Of a stretch of 64,000 nucleotides of DNA, positions 10,730 to 19,746 are shown piece after piece (the first letter of the stretch is position 1; each line of letters begins with the position of its first letter). Below the pieces are notes generated by a model. That model was not told the origin of the DNA. It made no database searches and was given only the letters and a program-made list of their open reading frames with translations. Origin of the DNA: Rhizomucor pusillus (Eukaryota; Mucoromycota; Mucoromycetes; Mucorales; Lichtheimiaceae); assembly GCA_900175165.2 (NCBI GenBank), contig FWWN02000583.1:321-64320 (forward strand), given 5' to 3'. The position numbers and the translations under genes were made by a program.

Positions 10730-13700
10730 TTAATGGTACGGGTAAGGGTTAGGTGCTGGATAGTAGTAATAGCCACCACCATTCATTGCATGGTCTGCCT
10801 GCTGCTGCCGTCGCTGCTGATTCGATTCCCATCCACCATTGTGCCTGTTTTCGGGCTCTGGTCCCCACCCTTCGTCGTAATCTTCCTTGTCGTCGTAGTC
10901 TTCCCCTTCTTTCGGAGCATATGCCATGCCGGCAGCAGTAGCATTTCCGGGTGGGTAGTAGTAGTAGTAATACTGATACATTGCCGCAGCGGGGTCCATG
11001 CCGTAATATACCATGCCGTTGGCTTGGTATGCAGTTGGCGGCGGCGTCTGGGAATCCGTGGATCCGTCTTGAGAAGAAGGCTGCGCTGGCGCAGGTGGAG
11101 GCGGTGGTGGTGGCATCCCCGGATACATGAACGGAACAGGATATGCCGGCATGCCGTAGTAAGCCGACGGATCAGGTGGGTAATACATTGGATGTGGTGG
11201 GTAAGGCATGTATGGAGGTGCTCCGGGGCTTTCAGAATGGTGCCGTGAGTCGGGTGATTCGACGCCACGATCAAAAGCGGCCGATGGTGGTGTAGGGATA
11301 TTATCACGTTCTACATTTTCTTCTACTTCGCGGTGATTCCAGCTGACAGGTGGTGGTGCATCGCCTTCGTCAACAAGTATCTCAACATCCGAGTCCTGGT
11401 CAGAAGCATCGCCTTCCTCAATAAATCGTTCGTGACCCGTTGCATCGTTGCGTTTATGCTCGGATAACGTGTTCCAAGGCTCCTTCATGGTTTCAAAATC
11501 GAAAATATCGGTTTGACCATTTGCAACAGGCCGTTCCTTTTTATAGGGAAATAATAGACCAGAGGAAGGCTTTGATTCTTCCCTCCGCGTTGCTGCCGCT
11601 TTATATTCGCTTGATATCCGTTCTGGCCGTCCTTCTTCTTGTCGATTACTTTCAAAAGCGTCAGATGCTGGCGGCTGTGCTGCCGCTGAAGGTTTCTTCT
11701 TTTGCGAGAGATATCCTCGGCCTGCCTTTTTCTGTTCTCCGTCATTCTGTTTCAAAGAAGCCCATGAGCTCCACGCTGAAGATGCCTTTTCGTCTTCGAT
11801 GTTTTTAAAGTCGGGTCTGCGGCGTTCTTTAAATGATCGACTACCAGCATTGAAAGGCGGTTTTCTTGGTGTCCTCCATTCAGTGCTACTGCTTTGACTA
11901 GGCTGCTTTTCTAGGCCTGATGACACCCATTCTTCGTCTTCCAAAACTGTTGCTGTCTGTTGTTGTTCTTTTCCTTCGTTCCAAGTGTCATTTCCATCTT
12001 GTCTTCGGATATCTTGGTTACCAACTGGCCAAAGATCAGGTGCAGGCGCTTTAAAGTTTTGCCAGGTACTAGTGGCATCTATTTTCCAACTATCCGTTGC
12101 CGCGGCAGTTTCCTCGATGCTTTGAGGTTGAGACCATGTATTGATATTCTTTTCGGCGGCTGATTCAACCGTGCCCCAACCCTTCGCTGCCTCGGCCTTC
12201 CAGCCGTCGGTTTCCGCTGAGGTGTCTTTTGTATCTGTCCATGCATCGGTGCTGTTGACATCAGATGCCTTTGTGGCGTTCCAGCCATTAGTAGCTCCAT
12301 CTTTAGTATCTACGCCGGCGGCAGTAACATCCTTCTCCACGTTAGTTTGCCACAAGTCAATATTCTTCTCCATAGGTGATTCGATCGAGCTCCAGCCTTT
12401 CGATGCCTTATTCTTCCAATCATCTTCTTTGTTCGCGTCATCCTTTCTATCGTCATGTGACTTGGAAGGTTCGGCAGTGGATACTTTTGGAGATTTCATC
12501 TTCTTCGAGTCTTCTTTTATAATATCTGTAGCAGTTTGTGTAACGCTCCAGGTATCCAAAGCTTTGTTAGCTGATATTTCCGTAGCTGTGGGATCATCCC
12601 AGCCATTCCCTGAGGGAACTGGTTCATTTATAGTTGCCCAGGTGTCTGTGCTGTTCACTGTAGGTTTCTCAAAACTCTTCCAGCCTTTTGCCACATCTGC
12701 TTTCCAGTCATCCATGCTGCCTTGCAACGAACTTGATACATTGCCATCTCTTGAGACCTCGCTTTCTTTCTTCTTCTGGGCAGGTTTACTTGATTCTTTG
12801 CTGATACCTGTGCTTTTGTTTTTCGTATCGACTGGTTGAGATAAATTGTTGGGTTCAGACTTCCGAGTCACGTGCTCGGCTGCATTCCAGGTGTCGACAC
12901 TGACATCCGCAGGAGCGGATCCCCAGCCATCATCTTTGTTAAAGCTTGGTTGCTGCACTGTCGACCAACCATTCTCGATCTCTTTTGTTTCTTTTTCTCT
13001 ATGGGTATCATCAACCTTGGTTGCACTCGGTGCTAACTGGTCCTGTCCTGTAGATTGCGACGATTTGTCGGTTTCAGTTGTTGGTGCAGCATCCCAAGTA
13101 TCAACAGCGACAGCAGCAGGAGCAGATCCCCAGCCATCAGTTTCATTCTTGCTTGGTTTTTGCGTCGTAGACCATCCGCTATCAAAATCTTTTGCATTTT
13201 GATCCTGATTGGTATCGTCTACTTGAGCGGGTATCTTCTGAGTAGTCAGTGCAGGCCACGAAGCAATATCATTTGCGAGCTTCTCTGCGCTTGCCATGTT
13301 CCAGCTAGCATTCGCGCCTCCTTCTTCTGCGTGCAATGATCTGCTCTTTGGCTTTCTCGCTTGCCCGTCTCGTCGAATTCTGTTGTAAGCTTTGCGTTTC
13401 GGTGGCCACGGCTCACCGCGTTCTTTATATTCTCGCTTTTCCTTCTCCTCTTGCTCCTCGATTCGACACAATTCTTCGTAACCATCGTGAGTCCATCGGC
13501 TGTTGATAAGTTTTTCGGGAACGCGCCGGTGCTGCCGGCGCTTTCTTACGATAGGACGACCGTCGGCCCTTGGTCTAGGCATCATATCCATAGATGCACC
13601 TTCCACTGTGCCGTTGAGCGCTGCTTCGTCTCCTACTCGCGCTGTTCCATTTTCATTCGTTCGATCATCGTGTGTCCAGAACTGTCCAGCATTTGGGACA

Positions 13701-14209
13701 AAACTGGCTTCCTCTGCCTCGGCCAATCGCCTTCGGTTCTCAAGCCGTTCCAGGATTTGCCGTTCACGTACCGTCAGGTTCTTCCATTTCTTGTCACTCT
13801 CTTCCTGCGATTGATCTTGCTTCTCTTGAACGACATTTGCGTCACCGCTTCCCTCCTCCTTCTGGACCTGATCGTCGTCTGCAATGGTACCAAAGTTAGG
13901 ATAAGGCAGGTTTAAAGAAGTACAGTGAAACAAACCTTGTTTCACTTCTTTCTCCTCTTTTCCTTCTTCTGAGGACACAACAGAACTATCTTCGTCTTCT
14001 TCCTCGCTGCCACTCGAAATGTTTTCTTCGGTTTCTGAAGCATGACCGTCCATGTCAGAATCGCTGTCCTCGGTGTCACTTGGGTTGCTTTCGCTGTCTG
14101 ACACGGAGTCGTGGCTTGCTAAGCTCACAGCGTCCTCTTGTTCGCTCAGGTCGCCGTGTGAATCACTGAAGGCGCGGCCTCGCCGGCGCGACTTTAGTAG
14201 CTTTGACAT
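10730..14209 (-). CDS. Barentsz/CASC3-type (SELOR) protein with Trp/GW-repeat region
   Basis: The frame holds 1159 codons. A 57-nt segment at 13879-13935 has intron signals (GT...CTAAC...CAG) yet keeps frame, so the spliced protein would be 1140 aa. Residues 1-90 are Ser/Asp/Glu-rich. Around residues 168-245 two motifs match the eIF4A3-binding SELOR region of Barentsz/MLN51: NAGQFWTHDDR and SRWTHDGYEEL, separated by a basic stretch. Residues 303-818 contain about 30 Trp, including ten GW dipeptides in recurring patterns such as KGW-S-E-P then DTW. The carboxy end (about 1000-1159) is Pro/Tyr-rich with a run of Pro and a run of Tyr. Barentsz is an exon junction complex subunit acting in mRNA localisation and decay. 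GW-rich regions elsewhere bind Argonaute; that role here is inference. Confidence 0.72.
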   Translation of the reverse strand: MSKLLKSRRRGRAFSDSHGDLSEQEDAVSLASHDSVSDSESNPSDTEDSDSDMDGHASETEENISSGSEEEDEDSSVVSSEEGKEEKEVKQGLFHCTSLNLPYPNFGTIADDDQVQKEEGSGDANVVQEKQDQSQEESDKKWKNLTVRERQILERLENRRRLAEAEEASFVPNAGQFWTHDDRTNENGTARVGDEAALNGTVEGASMDMMPRPRADGRPIVRKRRQHRRVPEKLINSRWTHDGYEELCRIEEQEEKEKREYKERGEPWPPKRKAYNRIRRDGQARKPKSRSLHAEEGGANASWNMASAEKLANDIASWPALTTQKIPAQVDDTNQDQNAKDFDSGWSTTQKPSKNETDGWGSAPAAVAVDTWDAAPTTETDKSSQSTGQDQLAPSATKVDDTHREKETKEIENGWSTVQQPSFNKDDGWGSAPADVSVDTWNAAEHVTRKSEPNNLSQPVDTKNKSTGISKESSKPAQKKKESEVSRDGNVSSSLQGSMDDWKADVAKGWKSFEKPTVNSTDTWATINEPVPSGNGWDDPTATEISANKALDTWSVTQTATDIIKEDSKKMKSPKVSTAEPSKSHDDRKDDANKEDDWKNKASKGWSSIESPMEKNIDLWQTNVEKDVTAAGVDTKDGATNGWNATKASDVNSTDAWTDTKDTSAETDGWKAEAAKGWGTVESAAEKNINTWSQPQSIEETAAATDSWKIDATSTWQNFKAPAPDLWPVGNQDIRRQDGNDTWNEGKEQQQTATVLEDEEWVSSGLEKQPSQSSSTEWRTPRKPPFNAGSRSFKERRRPDFKNIEDEKASSAWSSWASLKQNDGEQKKAGRGYLSQKKKPSAAAQPPASDAFESNRQEEGRPERISSEYKAAATRREESKPSSGLLFPYKKERPVANGQTDIFDFETMKEPWNTLSEHKRNDATGHERFIEEGDASDQDSDVEILVDEGDAPPPVSWNHREVEENVERDNIPTPPSAAFDRGVESPDSRHHSESPGAPPYMPYPPHPMYYPPDPSAYYGMPAYPVPFMYPGMPPPPPPPAPAQPSSQDGSTDSQTPPPTAYQANGMVYYGMDPAAAMYQYYYYYYPPGNATAAGMAYAPKEGEDYDDKEDYDEGWGPEPENRHNGGWESNQQRRQQQADHAMNGGGYYYYPAPNPYPYH
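13879..13935 (-). other. In-frame, stop-free 57-nt intron (possible exitron)
   Basis: Read on the minus strand this begins GTTTGT, contains CTAAC and ends TTGCAG. It is 57 nt, divisible by three, without stop codons, so retention inserts 19 residues and splicing removes them. The inserted residues are hydrophobic, unlike the acidic sequence on both sides, which favours its being an intron. Confidence 0.6.
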
Positions 14210-15347
14210 TAGGGCGAGCGTGTAAGAAAAAAAGAGGACGAAAGAGGGGTTGAACGGTGCGGCACTCTAAATGTGTGAGACGTTGAGTGGCGGTTTGCCA
14301 GAGATATGCATGATGGAAACGCCAGGCGCAAAGTAGTGGAAAAAAAGTCAACACCTCCTCCTTACAGGTTTATTCGTTGCAACATATGACATTCACACTG
14401 ATAACAATGTTGTTCCTTTTTACAATGCTCAAATGATGAAAATTAAAGGGGATCATTTTAGAGAAAACGTGACCAAAATACAAGAACCATGAGTACAGGA
14501 AATGTTTCCTACTTTAGAAGTGAATCAACAATACTGCATTCTAACGGTTCCAAAGTGCGGCAAGCCGAGGCACTCCAGCCCTTTTCAACAGTCAGTTTGA
14601 AGAGCCTTCTTATTTTATCCTGATGCGCTTGACGGATATTTCTCTCTCGCGAACGTCTCAGTCTTTGTATTTTCAGCCTGCATATGTTTCATCTCATTGT
14701 CGCTCTTCTCTCAAACATATTGCACAGGTACTGCGTGCACTAAGAACGTGAGTTTCAAGATCATATTGTTCTTCTCAACGATGTAGTTCATGGGCTTATG
14801 CCTGGCATGGATATCACGGTATCCGTTGTTCTTATTCGTAGGTGATCTGAAAACTCATCTAGAAAAATATAGTACTGTGCTTAGAATGTAGGTTTCGATT
14901 AGTAAGAGGGAGGAGTGTACCAGCTTTTTCTGCATAGTTTCGAATGTTCCTTGCAGCTCTTCATACAGTCAAGATTATCAGGTAATATATGCCTGCTAAT
15001 CACTTATGGCAGAACGTATTCAGCAGAGCACACCAGAATTGACAACAATAACCTGCACCGGTCAGGAACCCAGTAATTTATGCTTGGGAAAATCCGCAAA
15101 ATAATATATCGATAGCATATAGTGATAAATGCTTACATTCCATGCACTTGACATGAAATAATTCACTAAACTATCATTAGATGAACAAGACATTCAAGCA
15201 AGACGAAACATGGGCCATGGAATCTCTTTTATCAGGCTCACCAAATTCAGTAAATGAATAATGCAGAGAGTTGGAGTTGAATGCGAGACATCCCAATTCT
15301 TGCAACCCAGCAATCCATAAAGAGCAAGTACCTGGTTCGCTGACATT
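14210..15347. promoter_or_regulatory. Intergenic region between divergent genes
   Basis: About 1.1 kb without a supportable ORF. It separates the start of the Barentsz-type gene (minus) from the TBC gene (plus), so promoters of both must lie here. I see no repeat or RNA gene. Confidence 0.4.
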
Positions 15348-18288
15348 GTGGACTACGTTATGGAAGAACACAGCACTGCTTCGCAAATCGGCGATCCACA
15401 CGTCATGCAGCAAGGTGTCGACGTCGATCTCTCGGAGGATTTCTCGAACGTCCGGCTTTCAAACAGTGATGACCACTCGAGAACTGCTTTTGCAGCCGAC
15501 AAGATGCTCGACGAACTTTCACACCAGGAAGGTCACCGTTCCACTCCTTCGATCGACACTTCGCGCCAAACCCTTGAACGCAGCAGCATCGCTGAACATA
15601 ACGGAGGAGGGCGCACAACGTACCAATACGATCAGTTCTTTGAGGAAGTATCGCTCGACTTGCCCCGCCAGCCCAGCAAAGAGCATACCTTTGAGCAAAC
15701 GTCGCCTTCAAAGCTGCTAAAGTTTATGCCACGAAGAACAGCGCCCGACTCTCGCATGTCTACAGATGCATCTGGACCATTTTATTCAATATCTGACGTT
15801 CTGAACGACGATCCATCTACTACAACAACAGCGGCAGCAGCGGCGGCAGCTGCTGCTGCAGCTGCTGCCTCGGCCGCCGCCGCCGCTGGAGGAAAGGAGG
15901 ACGGGCTCAAATCCACCAGCTCTAGAGGAGCTAGGCGGAACGTTTACGAGGCAGACTATGTCGTAAAGTCTGGTGGAACATCGTTCAACGGCATTAAACG
16001 TCGATCGAGGTAACAGCAGCAGCATCGTATATATATTTGCTCTTTCCGACTGTAGAAACTCAACATTTTACTTGCAAAGCTTGAACCTGTTTAGCCGATC
16101 TAAAAATACACAGAAACCATCGCCGCTAGAAACGGTAGTTTCCAAGACTCGGCCAAGGTACAGTGACATCCATCATAATTGAGTACAGAGATTTCTCAAA
16201 CACGCCCGTTTCAGAATGTTGCCACCAAAAGATCCGCACGAGGAAAAGAAGCATTTACAACAGCATCAAGCTATGATGAAAAAGGCGCGACAGTTGGGTA
16301 GGCCGAATAAGAAATTTTCTCTCCAGGTTGCAGGTTCTGATCAATCATGCTCGCTTACTTAGAGGAAAAGAAACAAAAGGAAAGCAATCGACGGAAAGAG
16401 GAAAAGGACAAGAAAATGATGCAAGCTATACATATTTGGGAGAATCAGATTATATCTAACTGGGAAGCAAGGTAAAGTATCCTGTTACTATACAGCTTGT
16501 CGGCGCGCGTTGATCCAACAACAAGTTTAGACGTAAAGATCAGAGAACACATGATTTATGGCTACAGGGTATTCCGCCACGCTGCCGGAAAAGAGTATGG
16601 AAGCTTGCTATAGGAAATGATTTACAGATTACCAAAGGTATGACACGATAAGACATCCAGTATTCAGTTACTAAAGCATACTGGTAGATACTTTTGCAAG
16701 TTGTCTACGGCGAGTACCGTTTACATCACACAGCAATGAACACGGCGGAGTGAAAACTGCTGGCCGCTACATGCGGCGTGGAAGCAAGGACGAAGCATTT
16801 ACGAGCTCAAGAGAAGACTTGTATCGAGCAGATGAAGACGAAACATCGAGCCAGGAATTATACCAGCTGAAACGCGTGCGTCGAACCAGCAGTTTAAATG
16901 TACTCCACGAAGAAGAGATAGACGATACAAAGAGCGATGCCCGGAGTTTGTCAAGCACAGAAATCCCTCTTGAGGAATCGGCGGCAATTGAGGAGCATGT
17001 CCACAGCCGAAAGGCACTAGAGTTGGAGAATGAGGCTAGCATCCATCCTCAACAGCCAGTAACAAACGATAGCCAGCTTACTAGCAATGCTAATGATGAC
17101 AACGATGACAACCTCAGAGTCGGTTCAGATATTGAAGATAGTGATGAAGAGGAAGAGGAGTTTGTTGAAAGCGACATGCCTTCAAAAGAGGTCGCCTTCC
17201 TTAATAAGGTTATCGATGAAGACATCCTGCGTACTTTACCCAGCCTTTGCGTATTCCAGGTATGTTGTGCTGGGAAAAGTAGGGACGACAAGCTTACATA
17301 AATCTCCCGCTGGTTTGTAGCCGAATGGCCCATTGTTTATATCACTACGGCGAGTATTGCATGCATACGCAGGATACCAAGAAAATATGACATACGTATG
17401 TGTATATCACACCAAATTTTTCCGATCTCTTCTAATCTCACAGGTGAGGATGTATAGTCTCGAGGAGCGTCCTTCTTAGCAGGTATGCTGCTGCTCAATA
17501 TGAATGCCCAAGATACCTTTGCAGCAATGTTGAACATGATCCGAAAAAGCAACGTACTTTCAGCACTGTACGATTCCGACGAGTCCAAGGTGCGCGGCTA
17601 TTTCAAAATTTTCAATATTATGTTCGCCGAGAATTTGCCCAAGCTATACCTGCATTTCAAAAACCTATCCCTGACGCCGGATCATTACTTACCAGACTGG
17701 TTCATGACCCTCTTCTCGTCCGTAATTCCATTGGATCTATCCTCGCGACTCTGGGATATATTTCTGCTTGATGGAGACATCATACTGTTCAAGGCAGGAT
17801 TGGCAGTCTTAAAGTACCTAGAGCCGCTACTGTGGGGAGGTACCTTTGGAGAGACCGTCAAAATCTTAAACACAGGTTTTATTGGAGAAGAAAGAGGTCA
17901 AGAAGCCAAGGCAGCCTTGGCAGTAAGTGGTCACGTTACCCAAGGCGAGCAAGATCAGTTCTTCGATGAAGTCCTCGGAAGAAACGGTCTTCAGTTTGAT
18001 CGTATCAAATTTAAGGAACTGGTTTCAACGCATGTCACCTGTGCGACTCCCCGTTACTGACTATGCTGTCCTGTTGTTTGTGTATACACGTTTAAATACT
18101 ACAACTCCCCTAATCTCTTCTTTTTGTATTCCCTTCTCATATTTAAAGACGGCTGCATTATCCCTTACTAATTTTAGGTGATCAGACATTTTGATGAGGC
18201 ATTTGAGTTAGTCTTACATCCACAGTATGCCTACAATGCATTGATTGATCTCATTAAGATATTGTTAGTTTCATATCGGAAGCTTTAG
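15348..18288 (+). CDS. TBC-domain RabGAP, TBC1D12/TBC1D14 type
   Basis: Nine exons (15348-16009, 16056-16157, 16215-16297, 16363-16471, 16531-16637, 16688-17259, 17321-17395, 17458-18033, 18178-18288) give about 798 aa. The amino third is disordered with a polyalanine tract coded at 15830-15892. A Lys/Glu/Gln-rich coiled coil (HEEKKHLQQHQAMMKKAR) precedes GIPPRCRKRVWKLAIGND, the start of the TBC domain. An acidic insert of roughly 150 residues interrupts the domain. The arginine finger is present (IDEDILRTLPS, Arg about 536). The glutamine finger, normally YxQG, reads YSRGASFLAGM, with CGA at 17461-17463. Later parts (LPDWFMTLFS, RLWDIFLLDG) match TBC1D12/14, Rab GAPs of endosome and autophagy traffic. 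The last exon is less certain; otherwise the frame stops at 18058-18060. Confidence 0.85.
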
Positions 18289-19249
18289 TAATATTTGCTC
18301 GGACATAATTCTATATAGAGCAACGCAGGATGTTAATCACGGATAGGAATGCTTACCTACATATTCCCTTCATGTCACAAGACTCTCCAGGACCGAGATC
18401 AAACTTGGAAGGGCAGTCTATCAAATCTATATCGTTGTAATGGATCAAGCGGTATATGCACGCCAGATGCATGCAGATCCAAGGCCCTATAGCGTATGTA
18501 CTCCTTTTGCCAGTCACTAGTCGCTATTACAATGAGAATTTCTCAACTTGCCATCAATCACGCAGCACACTACACAAGTTCAGATTTTCCATCTTTCTTT
18601 GATAGGGTTCATCGAGTGTTGTCTTCATTTCGATACCTGAACTTTCCAGCTCGTTCACTGGTTCGCATATTTTCCTTGCCTCCACAGCAAGCAGCTGTTG
18701 TCAAAACCAAGGAGCTATCATCCGTGTTGTCAATTGATTTCCGCTTTAGGCATACTTCCAACTTGGCAAGGTCAGCTATTAATATAGTTGCTGACGGAAA
18801 TAAGAGAGACGAAAGAATGGGTGATGGTTCAGGAGGGTCTGCTGGAGTGTTGCTAAATGAATTTCTCTCATCTTATCAGAAAAAATCGAGGCAACGCTGT
18901 CGTCATCGTTTCCAATGTCGATGGATATCTTCATGGCTCTCTGTTGTCGTTGCTTATATGTAATGATCTCATGGCGCCACCTGCGCTCATTGAAAACTAT
19001 GTTTAGTGTTGATACTTGCCCATCCCCGATGCAGCGCGGAGGACAATGCAATAAAACTAGTACAGTAGCAGCATTTATTGAAGGCGTTTAAGGTTTCTTA
19101 ATTACCCTTATGCGTCAATGATGCAACTCAGTCCATTCATGGTTGTGCAAAGTTACTGCGTGATGCCGAGGGCCAGCTCCAACTAGCATTCGAGCCCTGT
19201 CTACAACAACCATTTTCGGAAAGATCGCTCGAAGTCAAATGAGAAATCC

Positions 19250-19267
19250 CACGACGGGTCCGTCGTG
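19250..19267. repeat. Perfect 8+2+8 inverted repeat
   Basis: CACGACGG, GT, then CCGTCGTG, an 18-base near-palindrome about 480 bases before the SPX-GDPD ATG. It could be an operator-like dyad or a hairpin; there is no U-run after it. Confidence 0.5.
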
Positions 19268-19429
19268 ACCTTCCTTATCAGCCCAAGCGACCTAAGCCAT
19301 CATTCGCAATTCTGCCATGTGATCCGTAATAAGGTTTTCTGTTTGACTTTTTTGACTTTTTTGGCTTTTGAGGATCAATTCGAAACCACAGTTGCTCGGC
19401 AGTTTGAGAGCTTCAAGGTCTCTTAATTG

Positions 19430-19435
19430 CACGTG
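19430..19435. promoter_or_regulatory. CACGTG E-box, candidate Pho4-type site
   Basis: GCACGTGC sits 312-317 bases before the ATG of the SPX-ankyrin-GDPD gene. In yeast, Pho4 binds CACGTG in phosphate-regulated promoters. The site is palindromic and short, so chance occurrence is possible. Confidence 0.35.
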
Positions 19436-19746
19436 CTTAGTAATTTCCATAGTAACTGGACAGTAGCACGGCTGAAAAGAAGACAGAGATATGCAAATAC
19501 GAGAGTAGGTTTTGCCTATTGATAGTTCATTGTATGTGTATCGTCGCAGGCGGGGATGGGACGGAAGCAGGTAAGGAGTTACGTGTTGTATGACTGTCAA
19601 ACAACGAATCATGCAAAAGCCATGCCAACAAGCGGCGATACAGGCTAGCGCGGAATATGATTTTTGCCGACCACCGAGCTATTTAAAGCAGGCTGCTTGT
19701 TTCGATCCAACCCCTTTGTCCTCTTAATTTTTTTTTCTCTTGTTCA

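Larger units (their letters stand above)
18289..19746. other. Intergenic, includes GDE1 promoter; no gene supported
   Basis: A 155-codon open frame (18496-18963) has no motif and overlaps an unrelated antisense frame, so I do not call it. The region contains a perfect 18-nt palindrome at 19250-19267, a CACGTG at 19430-19435 and a TATTTAAA at 19680-19687 just upstream of the SPX gene. Confidence 0.4.

Noticed and set aside
10685..11248. Plus-strand ORF antisense to the Barentsz-type gene
   Set aside because: It is a shadow of a strongly biased coding sequence; Val/Cys/Trp-rich with no family features.
12141..12839. 232-codon plus-strand ORF antisense to the Trp-repeat region
   Set aside because: Arises from the repeat codons on the other strand; Ser/Phe-rich low complexity.
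18496..18963. 155-codon plus-strand ORF
   Set aside because: No motif or splice context, irregular composition, and an equally long antisense frame; likely chance.
19130..19215. Possible tRNA on the minus strand (GGCTCGAATGC-like loop)
   Set aside because: No acceptor stem or anticodon arm can be paired around it.
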